From the NCBI RefSeq assembly GCF_042852765.1, contig NZ_AP031414.1: a stretch of DNA of 64,000 nt; one strand, 5' to 3'. Below are positions 10,201-18,364 of this stretch, in pieces; positions within the stretch are counted from its first letter, which is position 1, and each line of letters begins with the position of its first letter. The stretch is from Schaedlerella glycyrrhizinilytica_A (GTDB taxonomy: Bacteria; Bacillota; Clostridia; Lachnospirales; Lachnospiraceae). The notes under the pieces were generated by a model, which was not told where the DNA came from, did no database searches, and saw only the letters and a program-made list of their open reading frames with translations. The translations under genes and the position numbers were made by a program.

Positions 10201-10777
10201 CTTTCAGATCTTCATAATCCCATGTCTCGATCTTCTGGATCTCGTGAGAAGTACGGAATCCGTCGAAGAAATTGATAAACGGGATCTTGCCCTCAAGTGC
10301 CGCACAGTGTGCAACTGCTGTCAGGTCCATAACTTCCTGCACGCTGGACTCACAAAGCATCGCTGCTCCGGTCTGACGACATGCATATACGTCGGAGTGA
10401 TCTCCGAAAATAGAAAGCGCGTGGCTTGCGATCGCACGAGCGGATACGTTGAATACGCCCGGAAGCTGCTCACCTGCTACTTTATATAAGTTAGGGATCA
10501 TCAGAAGCAATCCCTGGGATGCTGTAAATGTTGTAGTCAGCGCACCTGCTGATAAGGAACCATGTACTGCTCCTGCTGCACCCGCCTCAGACTGCATCTC
10601 TGTTACCTGAACAGTCTGTCCGAAAATGTTCTCTCTGCCTTCCGTAGCCCACTCGTCTACATGTTCCGGCATAACAGAGGATGGTGTGATCGGGTAAATT
10701 GCCGCAACTTCAGTATACGCATAGGAAACGTGAGCTGCTGCCTGGTTACCATCCATGGTCTTCATTTTTCTTGCCAT
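7235..10777 (-). CDS. nifJ: Pyruvate:ferredoxin (flavodoxin) oxidoreductase
   Basis: Single-chain PFOR of 1180 residues. It oxidises pyruvate to acetyl-CoA and CO2 and reduces ferredoxin, the central step of fermentation here. Domain order is standard: N-terminal pyruvate/TPP half (YPITPSSVMPEHVDEW, about residue 27), domain II, then two ferredoxin-type [4Fe-4S] clusters at about residues 694-704 (CIQCNRCAYVCP) and 748-758 (CTGCGSCANVCP), the CAGCGETPY proximal-cluster motif, and the TPP-binding GDGWAYDIGFGG...YSNTGGQSS region. The start (MARKMKTMDG) has AAGGAGG nine bases upstream. Codon use is strongly biased, as in a highly expressed gene. Confidence 0.98.
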   Translation of the reverse strand: MARKMKTMDGNQAAAHVSYAYTEVAAIYPITPSSVMPEHVDEWATEGRENIFGQTVQVTEMQSEAGAAGAVHGSLSAGALTTTFTASQGLLLMIPNLYKVAGEQLPGVFNVSARAIASHALSIFGDHSDVYACRQTGAAMLCESSVQEVMDLTAVAHCAALEGKIPFINFFDGFRTSHEIQKIETWDYEDLKDLVNMDAIDEFRAHALNPNHPCQRGSAQNPDIFFQAREACNPYYDALPGIVQDYMDKVNAKIGTDYKLFNYYGAEDAEHVIVAMGSVCETIEETIDYLMAAGEKVGVVKVRLYRPFSAQALIDAIPDSVKTISVLDRTKEPGALGEPLYLDVVAALKGSKFDAVPVLSGRYGLGSKDTTPAQIVAVYKNTEKAKFTLGIVDDVTNLSLDAGAPLVTTPEGTINCKFWGLGADGTVGANKNSIKIIGDNTDMYAQAYFDYDSKKSGGVTMSHLRFGKSPIKSTYLIRQANFVACHNPSYVDKYNMVQELVDGGTFLLNCPWDMDGLEKHLPGQVKAYIANHNIKFYTIDGIKIGKEIGLGGRINTVLQSAFFKLAAIIPEEEAIDLMKKAAKATYGRKGDKIVQMNYDAIDAGAKQVVEVTVPESWKDAADEGLATPHVDENGRKDVVDFVKNIQAKVNAQEGNSLPVSAFTEYVDGSTPSGSSAYEKRGIAVDIPVWKPENCIQCNRCAYVCPHAVIRPVALNEEEAAKVPEGMSTIDMIGMPGMKFAITVSAYDCTGCGSCANVCPGKKGEKALVMGNMEANAGSQEFFDFGTEIPVKPEVVTKFKENTVKGSQFKQPLLEFSGACAGCGETPYAKLITQLFGDRMYIANATGCSSIWGNSSPSTPYTVNAKGQGPAWSNSLFEDNAEFGYGMLLAQNTIRERLKGKVEKIAEIAEKEEVKAAAQEYLDTFAVGATNGTATDKLVAALEACDCDLAEKAEVLKNKDFLAKKSQWIFGGDGWAYDIGFGGVDHVLASGKDINIMVFDTEVYSNTGGQSSKATKTGATAQFAAGGKETKKKDLAGIAMSYGYVYVAQIAMGADFNQTVKAIAEAEAYPGPSLIIAYAPCINHGIKKGMSKAQTEEQLAVECGYWNNFRFNPAAEGNKFSLDSKEPKLDSYQEFLDGEVRYNALKRANPEKAEKLFAINEQEAKERYEYLKKLVTLYGEE

Positions 10778-10835
10778 TTCTTGTTCCTCCTTAAGATTGT
10801 ACATTGCAAAATTCTGATTTTTCACATGCATACTA

Positions 10836-10864
10836 ATTATATCGCCAAAAGTAATAAAAGTCCA
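10836..10864 (-). promoter_or_regulatory. Candidate nifJ promoter
   Basis: TATAAT at 10841-10836 with a TGGACT -35 box at 10864-10859 and a 17-base spacer on the minus strand, giving a leader of about 50 bases before the nifJ start. Confidence 0.6.
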
Positions 10865-10933
10865 TAGAACAGACTCGGTTTTTTGTTTATTTTCCTATAC
10901 ATGGATGATTCCGCCCATCATACGATCCATAAA

Positions 10934-10974
10934 AGAAAACCGGGAACTTTCTAAAAGAAAGTCTCCGGTTTTCT
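10934..10974 (-). terminator. Terminator of the SGNH-DUF4358-MBOAT-DHHW operon
   Basis: Long inverted repeat (AGAAAACCGG...CCGGTTTTCT with a further ACTTTC/GAAAGT stem and a small interior mismatch), followed on the minus strand by TTTTCTTTTATGG. It stands just after the DHHW gene stop codon. Confidence 0.8.
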
Positions 10975-10984
10975 GTGATTTCCA

Positions 10985-12175
10985 CTATTCCTCCGCCAGC
11001 ACGCCCGCAATGGAAGTGTCTGTCAGAAATGTATCCATATTATACAAAAATAAGACGTCCGTAATATGTTTTCCGGAGATCAGCGTCTCCACATTGTCAT
11101 AGTAATACCGTGGATCCACCATGATGATCTCATTGTAATACGGGATCAGAAACGGCACGAAACAGTTTGCATAAGAATCTTTAAAGATCAGCAGACGTTT
11201 TGTCGTATCATTTGTCGTCGTAATATCAACCTGCGCATGATTTCCGCCGAAAAACACCTGATACTTGTCTTTCTCTTTCAGCGCCTTTTTGTCATAAGCG
11301 GTCGGACGCTGTTCCTGATCATCCGAATCGCTCACAAGATATTTTACATCCACGCCCTCCGGCTCGAACACTTCGATCGTATCCTCCGCTTTGTGGTATC
11401 CGCTCTTCGAGGACAATGTTCCGGAAAATTCATTGGTCACGGTATATCTCTGATAATCGCCGGACGCGCCCTCGATCCCGAGCTGCACGGCTGCCGCATT
11501 GAATGCATATGCCGCCGCACGGCTTGTCCAGTGGTGGTCCGTCTTATAATACATCCCCTCTTCCACATGTTTCTGCAGCGTCTTTGTCACATCGATGCAG
11601 CCGATCCCGGCGTCAAGCTGTTTCTGGATCTCTTTCATATCCTTGCCCTGATCCCGCACCGGCGCGCCCTTCGGCAGATAGTCCTGCATCACATATGCCG
11701 CGTTCGGAACGATTATCGCATTGATGTTCAGATCCTGATGCCGTGCTGCAAATGCATTCATCCCTTTGATATTTTCTTTGACATGTTCTTGATCCGGCTC
11801 TGAGATCGCCTGTATCAGATACTTGTCTTTTCCGAGATAAACGCCGTTCAGCTCCCGTTTCCCGGTCAGAAGATCGCACTGCACTTTCAGCTTGATCCAG
11901 AGATCGCGAAAGACAAACTGATCGGATGTATAAGATTCCAGCCCCTCCATATACTCTTTGTTCATCACTTCTGTGACGCCGAATTTCGGCTGCTTTGATA
12001 ACACACGGTTCTCTTCCTCCGAAAAAGATCGATCCGGCATGATCAGGCTGATCAGCACAAGCAAAAGAACAGCTCCGCAAAAGCCAAATGCCATCGTCCT
12101 CTGCAAGAACCGGCTGCCTCTTCTTTTGCCGACAGTATGCTCGCTCTGTTTTTGAGTTTGCTCTTTTTTCTCCAT
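10985..12175 (-). CDS. DHHW family protein (AlgX/AlgJ-like, polysaccharide acetylation)
   Basis: A 396-residue protein with a basic cytoplasmic N-terminus, one membrane anchor (about residues 27-47) and an extracytoplasmic SGNH-like domain. The family motif appears as YYKTDHHWTSRAAAYAF, with the further conserved LLIFKDSYANCFVPFL block and GNHAQ. Relatives act with MBOAT proteins to O-acetylate extracellular polymers. The start at 12175 follows GCAGGGA; an upstream GTG at 12190 is less likely. It lies 30 bases after the MBOAT gene. Confidence 0.85.
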   Translation of the reverse strand: MEKKEQTQKQSEHTVGKRRGSRFLQRTMAFGFCGAVLLLVLISLIMPDRSFSEEENRVLSKQPKFGVTEVMNKEYMEGLESYTSDQFVFRDLWIKLKVQCDLLTGKRELNGVYLGKDKYLIQAISEPDQEHVKENIKGMNAFAARHQDLNINAIIVPNAAYVMQDYLPKGAPVRDQGKDMKEIQKQLDAGIGCIDVTKTLQKHVEEGMYYKTDHHWTSRAAAYAFNAAAVQLGIEGASGDYQRYTVTNEFSGTLSSKSGYHKAEDTIEVFEPEGVDVKYLVSDSDDQEQRPTAYDKKALKEKDKYQVFFGGNHAQVDITTTNDTTKRLLIFKDSYANCFVPFLIPYYNEIIMVDPRYYYDNVETLISGKHITDVLFLYNMDTFLTDTSIAGVLAEE

Positions 12176-12205
12176 CTTGTATCCCTGCACTTTCTACTTT
12201 CCCCT

Positions 12206-13618
12206 TTAAAAACGGAAATATAAAAACGGATTATACGTTGCATTGACCAGATATGCCGTCGAGATCAAAAAAATCCCCGCATATACGACTACGCACGCAA
12301 TCTGTTTATATGGATTTCTCGAATGCTCCCATTTTGAAAATCTCCGATAAACAACCGGTGTACTTCCGACTGCCGCGATGATGCCGAGTACCAGACCGGA
12401 CTTCAGATAGTACCATCCGGTCAGATCCGCCAATCCCGCGCCTCCGATTCCGAGCATCGTTCCCATATAGGACACCGCGCTTCCAAGCGACGGCGAGAAG
12501 AACAGAACCCATCCGAACATCACGAGCACGATCGTATACACATGCTGCAATGCAGACGGAAGTTTCTCCAATGCCCCTTTTAATATATATTTCTCAAAGA
12601 TCAGAATTATTCCATAATAAAGTCCCCAGAAGATAAAATTCCATGCCGCGCCGTGCCAAAGACCCGTCAGTCCCCACACGATCAACAGGTTCCGGATCGA
12701 CTTCGCCTGTCCCACACGGTTTCCTCCCAGCGGAATATATACATATTCTTTGAACCAGCTGCTTAAGGAAATATGCCATCTTCGCCAGAAATCCGTGATG
12801 CTTTTCGCCGTATACGGATAATTAAAGTTCTCCATAAACTCAAATCCCAGCATCTTTCCGAGACCGATCGCCATATCCGAATATCCGCCGAAGTCAAAAT
12901 AAATCTGCATCGTATAGGCAAAACATCCGATCCAGGCAGTCAGCACAGAAGTCTCCGATGCGCCCAGTACTGCGATCGCCTCATAGATACTTCCCATGTT
13001 GTTGGCGATCAGAACTTTTTTCCCAAGTCCCTGCAGAAACCACATCACACCGTCGCCGAATTTCCGGATCGACATCGTCCGTTTCATCAACTGCTGTTCC
13101 ACGTCCGAATACCGCACGATCGGTCCCGCGATCAGCTGCGGGAACATAGACACATATGCGCCGAATGTGATCGGATTGTGCTGTGCCTTTACTTTTCCGC
13201 GGTAAACGTCGATCACATAGGACATCGTCTGGAATGTGTAAAAAGAGATCCCGATCGGCAACGCAAGCTTTGTGTACGGAATGTCGAACGGCAGGACCGC
13301 ATTCAGATTCTCGATCACAAATCCGTAATATTTATAAAATCCGAGAACGCCTAAGTTGATCGCCGCCGTAACGATACAGGCATACTTTGCCTTTCTCATC
13401 TCGCCGCGGTCCATAAAATATTCCAGTTCCAGACCGCTCACAAAGTTGATCGCGATACTGAACAACATCAACACGACATAGACCGGCTCTCCCCATGCGT
13501 AAAACACAAGACTGACGAGCAGCAGAACAAGATTTTTAAATTTGAACGGAACCAGATAATACAAGATCAATACGATCGGTAAATATGCAAAAACGAAAAA
13601 TATACTGCTGAATATCAT
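12206..13618 (-). CDS. MBOAT family O-acyltransferase (AlgI/DltB-like)
   Basis: A 470-residue polytopic membrane protein. Family hallmarks are present: the early FVFAYLPIVLILYYLVP helix, FPQLIAGPIVRYSD, the DFWRRWHISLSSWFKEYVYIPLGG block and the active-site histidine in LTGLWHGAAWNFIFWG. Such proteins move acyl (usually acetyl) groups across the membrane to surface or secreted polysaccharide. Neighbouring SGNH, DUF4358 and DHHW genes complete a typical Lachnospiraceae acylation set. The target polymer is unknown. Confidence 0.92.
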   Translation of the reverse strand: MIFSSIFFVFAYLPIVLILYYLVPFKFKNLVLLLVSLVFYAWGEPVYVVLMLFSIAINFVSGLELEYFMDRGEMRKAKYACIVTAAINLGVLGFYKYYGFVIENLNAVLPFDIPYTKLALPIGISFYTFQTMSYVIDVYRGKVKAQHNPITFGAYVSMFPQLIAGPIVRYSDVEQQLMKRTMSIRKFGDGVMWFLQGLGKKVLIANNMGSIYEAIAVLGASETSVLTAWIGCFAYTMQIYFDFGGYSDMAIGLGKMLGFEFMENFNYPYTAKSITDFWRRWHISLSSWFKEYVYIPLGGNRVGQAKSIRNLLIVWGLTGLWHGAAWNFIFWGLYYGIILIFEKYILKGALEKLPSALQHVYTIVLVMFGWVLFFSPSLGSAVSYMGTMLGIGGAGLADLTGWYYLKSGLVLGIIAAVGSTPVVYRRFSKWEHSRNPYKQIACVVVYAGIFLISTAYLVNATYNPFLYFRF

Positions 13619-13636
13619 ACTCTTCCCCCGTTTTCC

Positions 13637-14110
13637 TTACAGACTCTTTAAAAATGCTTTCTGTGCCGCAGCCGCCCGGTCTCCGACCATGAAAAAGATA
13701 TAGTTGCCCTTGACCTGCAGCTTATGCGCTTCGAGAAGCGCAGTCTGCTCTGCTCCGTATCCCTCAAAACTTTTCAGCTGCGTATCCAGCCGCTGCCGGA
13801 TCGCCGACTCCACCGCTTTACTCTGTGAAATATCTTTCAGCTTGACGATCAACAGTTCGTTGACATCCATATTATCTTTCGGCGCATACAAAACGACTCC
13901 CTCATAATCTCCGGGGTTCAGTCCGTAGAACCTCTTTACCATACGGTTTCCCGCAGGCGTCTCCTCCGACAGTTTTGCCGCTTTTACAACCTGCGCCGAA
14001 ACATCCTCAATCTCCGCATTGCTCGAAGCGTCTTTCCCTGTGTCCACAAGGATAAACACGACAAGCAATACAGTCAGCGCTATTTTTATGTAGGACATAT
14101 ATTTTTTCAT
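13637..14110 (-). CDS. DUF4358 domain protein
   Basis: A 157-residue protein with one N-terminal membrane anchor (SYIKIALTVLLVVFILVD) and a small extracytoplasmic domain containing RFYGLNPGDYEGVVLY and ELLIVKL, which match the DUF4358 pattern. The domain has no proven function but is regularly coded beside MBOAT/SGNH genes. Its start overlaps the SGNH gene stop by four bases, so the two are translationally coupled. Confidence 0.8.
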   Translation of the reverse strand: MKKYMSYIKIALTVLLVVFILVDTGKDASSNAEIEDVSAQVVKAAKLSEETPAGNRMVKRFYGLNPGDYEGVVLYAPKDNMDVNELLIVKLKDISQSKAVESAIRQRLDTQLKSFEGYGAEQTALLEAHKLQVKGNYIFFMVGDRAAAAQKAFLKSL

Positions 14111-14892
14111 GACTCATTCACCCCTGCCATCATATTCGCAGCCCAGTATTTGTAAAAATCCGGCTGTACATGCAGACCGTCTTCCTGATACAGATCCTGA
14201 TGCTCCTGGGCCATCTGTGTATTGTCGATAAAATGATAGCCTTTTTCTTCCGCCATTGTCTTCATGGCTTCGTTATATTCCCCGATCCGCGGATAATCCG
14301 GGTCCGCCTCCAGACCGACTCCGACTGCCGGGAGGATCGAGTTGAGATAGATCGTGGCATCCGGAAGTTCCGCCTGCAGTGCCGCGATCTGTTTGTCACA
14401 TTCCGCCGCGTATTCTTCCCCGGTCGGCCACAGACCGATGCCGACATCATTCAATCCGAAACACAAAAATACCGCTTTCGGGTTCAGCGCTTTCAACTGG
14501 TCATAATACTGCGGGAGATCGGTGATCTTTCCTCCCCCCTGCGCCATCACCCGATCTTCCGGGAGAAATTCGTGAAAAGAAAATCCGACCGCTCTGGAAT
14601 CTCCCAAAACTGCCGCATTTTCAAAACTGCTCCACACAGCCGACTCATCGCTGTCCGCCAGAGCCAGATTCTGCTCCGCGCGGATCTCGTCAATACTTTT
14701 CCCGATTTCCGACACATTCTGCTTTTCGAGCTTTGTCAGATAAGCGACTCCTTTGTCCACTTTTTCCTGCTCTTCTCTGGCAGAACGCCACTGTATAAAA
14801 AATACAATAAGAACGACAGCAACCACAAGGGTTACTGCCGTCAAAATCATCCATTTCTTTCCGCTTTGCGGACTTACTTTTCTTTTCTTCAT
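14107..14892 (-). CDS. SGNH/GDSL hydrolase, membrane anchored
   Basis: A 261-residue protein with an N-terminal membrane anchor (about residues 14-33), a charged linker and an SGNH fold. Block I is AAVLGDSRAVGFSF with the nucleophile Ser, block III is FCFGLNDVGIG, and block V is EDGLHVQPDFYK carrying the catalytic Asp/His. It probably transfers or removes O-acetyl groups outside the cell and is the first gene of the acylation operon. Confidence 0.87.
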   Translation of the reverse strand: MKKRKVSPQSGKKWMILTAVTLVVAVVLIVFFIQWRSAREEQEKVDKGVAYLTKLEKQNVSEIGKSIDEIRAEQNLALADSDESAVWSSFENAAVLGDSRAVGFSFHEFLPEDRVMAQGGGKITDLPQYYDQLKALNPKAVFLCFGLNDVGIGLWPTGEEYAAECDKQIAALQAELPDATIYLNSILPAVGVGLEADPDYPRIGEYNEAMKTMAEEKGYHFIDNTQMAQEHQDLYQEDGLHVQPDFYKYWAANMMAGVNES

Positions 14893-14934
14893 CCGTATGT
14901 CCTCCGGTTCCCTCGCTTCACTTCTTCTATCTTA

Positions 14935-15870
14935 CTATCTTTTTTCGACAGAATCAATGACTTTTTCGACAGGATCCGCATCCGGATCCACCTCTCCGGC
15001 AGGACACTCGTTCTTTTGTTTTTGATATTTCTTCCGGAAGTATACCAGTAAGATTCCCATTCCGATGACGAGGGCACCTGCAAGAAGCTGGGATACTGCG
15101 ATCCCCGTTCCCGGAATGATCAACTGATCGGTGCGGAGTCCCTCGATCCACACCCGTCCCAGCCCATATCCGAACATATAAAGCAGGAACAATTCTCCGT
15201 CGTATTTTTTATGCTTACGATAAAGGATCAACAGGATCAGCAGCACACAGCACCAAAGTGACTCGTAGAAAAAGGTCGGGTGCACCTGAATGTAACTGAC
15301 GCCGTCGATCACCTGCATATGTTCCCTCATCAGTTCAGTCACATCACCGCTCCGCACAGCATCCAGCGGAAGCCGCATGGCAAGCAGTGAATCCGTATAT
15401 TCCCCGAACGCTTCCCGGTTGAAGAAATTCCCCCATCTTCCGAGCATCTGTCCGTTGACCAGCGCCAATGCAACGGTGTCAAATATCTGCGGCGCCGACA
15501 ATTTCTTAATGTGGGCACATAAAAATACCGCAGCCACCGCGCCGATCACACCGCCATAGATCGCCAGTCCGCCGCCGCGCAGATTGAAGATCTCGAGCAG
15601 ATTATCTTTATACATATCCCAGGAAAAGATCACATAATAGAGCCTCGCGCCGACGATCCCCATGACGACGCCGATCATTCCCATATCCAAATAGTCTTCC
15701 GGATTCTGCTTTGTCCGTTTTGCTTCCGACATCGCGATCAGAAATCCGATCAGTATCGCACTGCCGATGATGATTCCATAATATGCCACTTCAAACCCGA
15801 AGATCGAGATTGATTTTCCAACATGTGAAAGTGTCAGTCCGATATTCGGGAAACTAATGTCATAATGCAT
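14935..15870 (-). CDS. lgt: Prolipoprotein diacylglyceryl transferase
   Basis: Transfers diacylglycerol from phosphatidylglycerol to the lipobox cysteine of prolipoproteins. The 311-residue polytopic protein has the Lgt signature GRWGNFFNREAFG (about residues 144-156), RGGGLAIYGG and the late GYGLGRVWIEGLRTD segment. The C-terminal tail after the last helix is a charged cytoplasmic extension, longer than in many homologues. It lies 16 bases after ychF. Confidence 0.97.
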   Translation of the reverse strand: MHYDISFPNIGLTLSHVGKSISIFGFEVAYYGIIIGSAILIGFLIAMSEAKRTKQNPEDYLDMGMIGVVMGIVGARLYYVIFSWDMYKDNLLEIFNLRGGGLAIYGGVIGAVAAVFLCAHIKKLSAPQIFDTVALALVNGQMLGRWGNFFNREAFGEYTDSLLAMRLPLDAVRSGDVTELMREHMQVIDGVSYIQVHPTFFYESLWCCVLLILLILYRKHKKYDGELFLLYMFGYGLGRVWIEGLRTDQLIIPGTGIAVSQLLAGALVIGMGILLVYFRKKYQKQKNECPAGEVDPDADPVEKVIDSVEKR

Positions 15871-15886
15871 AGGTCCCGCCCCTTTC

Positions 15887-16984
15887 TTATACGTTGAACC
15901 TAAACAGGATGATGTCGCCGTCCTGCACTACATAGTCTTTTCCCTCCAGACGGACAAGACCTTTCTCTTTTGCGGCCGCATGCGTTCCACAAGCCATCAG
16001 ATCATCATAGCTTACGATCTCCGCACGGATAAATCCACGCTCAAAATCGGAATGGATCTTTCCGGCTGCCTGCGGCGCTTTCGTTCCCCGCTTGATCGTC
16101 CATGCGCGCACCTCCGGCTCGCCTGCTGTCAGATAGCTGATCAGACCGAGAAGATGATAGCTTGCTTTTATCAGTTTCTCCAATCCGGACTCTTCCAATC
16201 CCAGATCTTCCAAAAACATTTTCTTTTCTTCGTCGTCCAGCTCTGCGATCTCCTGCTCGATCTGTGCGCAGACAACAAATACTTCGCAGTCCTCCGCTTC
16301 TGCATACTCGCGCACAGCCTGAACTCCGGCATTTCCCGCGCCGTCGTCCGCCAGATCGTCCTCACATACATTTGCCGCAAAGATCACCGGTTTCGCGGTC
16401 AGAAGATTGTAGCCCGCAAGCCACTCCTGCTCTTCCTCATCGTCTGTATGGAAACTTTTTGCCATCTTATTCTCTTCCAGATGTGCTTTCAGACGATTTA
16501 ACAGATCCAGTTCTTTCGCCGCTGTCTTATCATTTCTTGAGAGCTTGACCGTCTTTGCGATCCGGCGTTCCAGAATCTCAAGATCGGAGAAGATCAGTTC
16601 CAGATTGATCGTCTCGATGTCACGGATCGGATCGATGCTTCCGTCCACATGAACAATATTGCTGTCCTCAAAGCAACGTACCACATGCACGATCGCATCC
16701 ACCTCACGGATGTTGGCAAGGAACTGATTTCCGAGTCCCTCGCCTTTGGACGCTCCTTTTACAAGTCCTGCGATATCTACAAATTCAATAGCTGCCGGAA
16801 CGATCTTCTTTGTGTGGTACATTTCCCCCAGCACATCCAGCCGCTTATCCGGCACAGTCACAACGCCGACATTCGGGTCGATCGTACAGAACGGATAGTT
16901 TGCGGATTCCGCCCCTGCCTTTGTCAATGAATTAAATAATGTACTTTTTCCCACGTTCGGTAACCCGACGATTCCAAGTTTCAT
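15887..16984 (-). CDS. ychF: Redox-regulated ATPase YchF (Obg-like)
   Basis: A 365-residue TRAFAC P-loop ATPase/GTPase. It has G1 GLPNVGKSTLFN (residues 6-17), DIAGLVKGASKGEGLGN (G3 region), the coiled-coil insertion and the C-terminal TGS-like domain (AWTIKRGTKAPQAAGKIH to DGDIILFRFNV). OLA1/YchF proteins bind ribosomes and influence stress responses. Length and ending are typical. Confidence 0.97.
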   Translation of the reverse strand: MKLGIVGLPNVGKSTLFNSLTKAGAESANYPFCTIDPNVGVVTVPDKRLDVLGEMYHTKKIVPAAIEFVDIAGLVKGASKGEGLGNQFLANIREVDAIVHVVRCFEDSNIVHVDGSIDPIRDIETINLELIFSDLEILERRIAKTVKLSRNDKTAAKELDLLNRLKAHLEENKMAKSFHTDDEEEQEWLAGYNLLTAKPVIFAANVCEDDLADDGAGNAGVQAVREYAEAEDCEVFVVCAQIEQEIAELDDEEKKMFLEDLGLEESGLEKLIKASYHLLGLISYLTAGEPEVRAWTIKRGTKAPQAAGKIHSDFERGFIRAEIVSYDDLMACGTHAAAKEKGLVRLEGKDYVVQDGDIILFRFNV

Positions 16985-17002
16985 TTCTTCTATTTCCTCC
17001 TG

Positions 17003-17674
17003 TCAATTCTTTTTTCTCTGCTGATCTCTCGTCTCCATCAAGATCACATCCCCGATCGGAAATGAGATCTCCACCTCATCCGCCGCAAATTCATTGCTGA
17101 CGCAGAGGCTGTCCCACGGTGTCAATGTATGGTGGTTCAGCGGATATTTTGCCCCTTTGATACTAAAATCCACAACCGTCTGCCCAAGCGGAAACACCGA
17201 AAAATATTTTCCATACGCCTCGTCTTTTTTGAGCACAGTATTCCCGTTGATCAGCCGGATCTTATTCCACGGATCCATGATCACGGCCTCCGCGCCGGCA
17301 TCCAGCGCGATCTTTAAGATCTGCACGTTCGCCCAGGCGTGATCCATCCGGTTCCCGGTTGCGCCAAGCAGAACGATCCGCTGCCGGCGAAGCCCCAGAC
17401 AGAGCCGCATTGCGATCTCGGTGTCGGACGCATCTTTCACCGGATTGAACGTGCGGATCGGCACATCGGTATTCTCCCGATAATACTGCACGATCTCGGC
17501 AGGTGCGCTGTCAAAATCTCCGACAATATAATCCGGTTCTATCTTATGGTCATACAAGAAACCCAGCCCGCGGTCGACGCCGATCACAAATTCCGTATCT
17601 TCACTGTTCAAAATATTCAGGGTAAACTCCTCTTCCAGCGCCCCGCCGCTGACAATCACCGTCTGCTTACTCAT
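17003..17674 (-). CDS. thiN: Thiamine diphosphokinase
   Basis: A 223-residue enzyme making thiamine pyrophosphate from thiamine and ATP (or another NTP). Signature segments are FVIGVDRGLGFLYDHKIEPDYIVGDFDS, ATGNRMDHAWANVQIL and the C-terminal NHHTLTPWDSLCVSNEF. The ATG at 17674 lies inside the end of rpe (overlap eight bases), with GAGGA just upstream; a TTG three codons earlier is unlikely. Confidence 0.93.
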   Translation of the reverse strand: MSKQTVIVSGGALEEEFTLNILNSEDTEFVIGVDRGLGFLYDHKIEPDYIVGDFDSAPAEIVQYYRENTDVPIRTFNPVKDASDTEIAMRLCLGLRRQRIVLLGATGNRMDHAWANVQILKIALDAGAEAVIMDPWNKIRLINGNTVLKKDEAYGKYFSVFPLGQTVVDFSIKGAKYPLNHHTLTPWDSLCVSNEFAADEVEISFPIGDVILMETRDQQRKKN

Positions 17675-18332
17675 CTTCCTCAAATATCCTCACAAATTCC
17701 GAAACATTTTCCGAAAGATCTCCCTTAAATACGGCGGATCCTGCTACGATCACATTGGCTCCGGCATCCAGAACCGTTTTCACGTTATCGAGACCGATCC
17801 CTCCGTCTACTTCGATATCGGTATGCAGTCCGCGCTCTTCCAGAAGCGCGCGCAGTGTCCGGATCTTCTCCAGCGACTCCGGGATAAACTTCTGTCCGCC
17901 TTTTCCCGGTTCCACGCTCATGATCAGGAACATCTCCGCCTGATCCAGATACGGCATAAGTACGTCCACCGGCGTATCCGGTTTGATCGTGATTCCCGCT
18001 TTCATACCGCACGCATGGATCTTATCCACGGTTTCCTGCAGATTTTCACACGCCTCATAATGCACCGTCAATATATCTGCTCCGGCGTTTGCAAATGCCT
18101 CCGCATAACGGATCGGCTCTTCGATCATCAAATGTACGTCCATCACAAGTCCGGTATGTCCCTGGATCGATGCAAGGACCGGAACCCCAAAAGAAAGATT
18201 CTTTACAAACATCCCGTCCATCACATCAAAATGCAGATATTTTGCTCCGCTTTTTTCGCAGAGTTCCATCTGCTCTCCCAACACTTTGAAATCTGCCGAC
18301 AAGATCGACGGCGCTAGAATTCGTTCCATCAT
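17667..18332 (-). CDS. rpe: Ribulose-phosphate 3-epimerase
   Basis: Interconverts ribulose 5-phosphate and xylulose 5-phosphate. The protein begins MMERILAPSILSADF and shows the TIM-barrel metal and phosphate motifs HFDVMDGMFV, VMDVHLMIEEP, SVEPGKGGQKF and EVDGGIGLDNV. At 221 residues it has the family length. AAGGAG lies eight bases before the ATG at 18332; the longer upstream reading frame has no conserved sequence. It sits between rsgA and thiN as in many Firmicutes. Confidence 0.95.
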   Translation of the reverse strand: MMERILAPSILSADFKVLGEQMELCEKSGAKYLHFDVMDGMFVKNLSFGVPVLASIQGHTGLVMDVHLMIEEPIRYAEAFANAGADILTVHYEACENLQETVDKIHACGMKAGITIKPDTPVDVLMPYLDQAEMFLIMSVEPGKGGQKFIPESLEKIRTLRALLEERGLHTDIEVDGGIGLDNVKTVLDAGANVIVAGSAVFKGDLSENVSEFVRIFEEDE

Positions 18333-18364
18333 TCGTTTGTCTCCTTTTATCATCACATCTTGTT

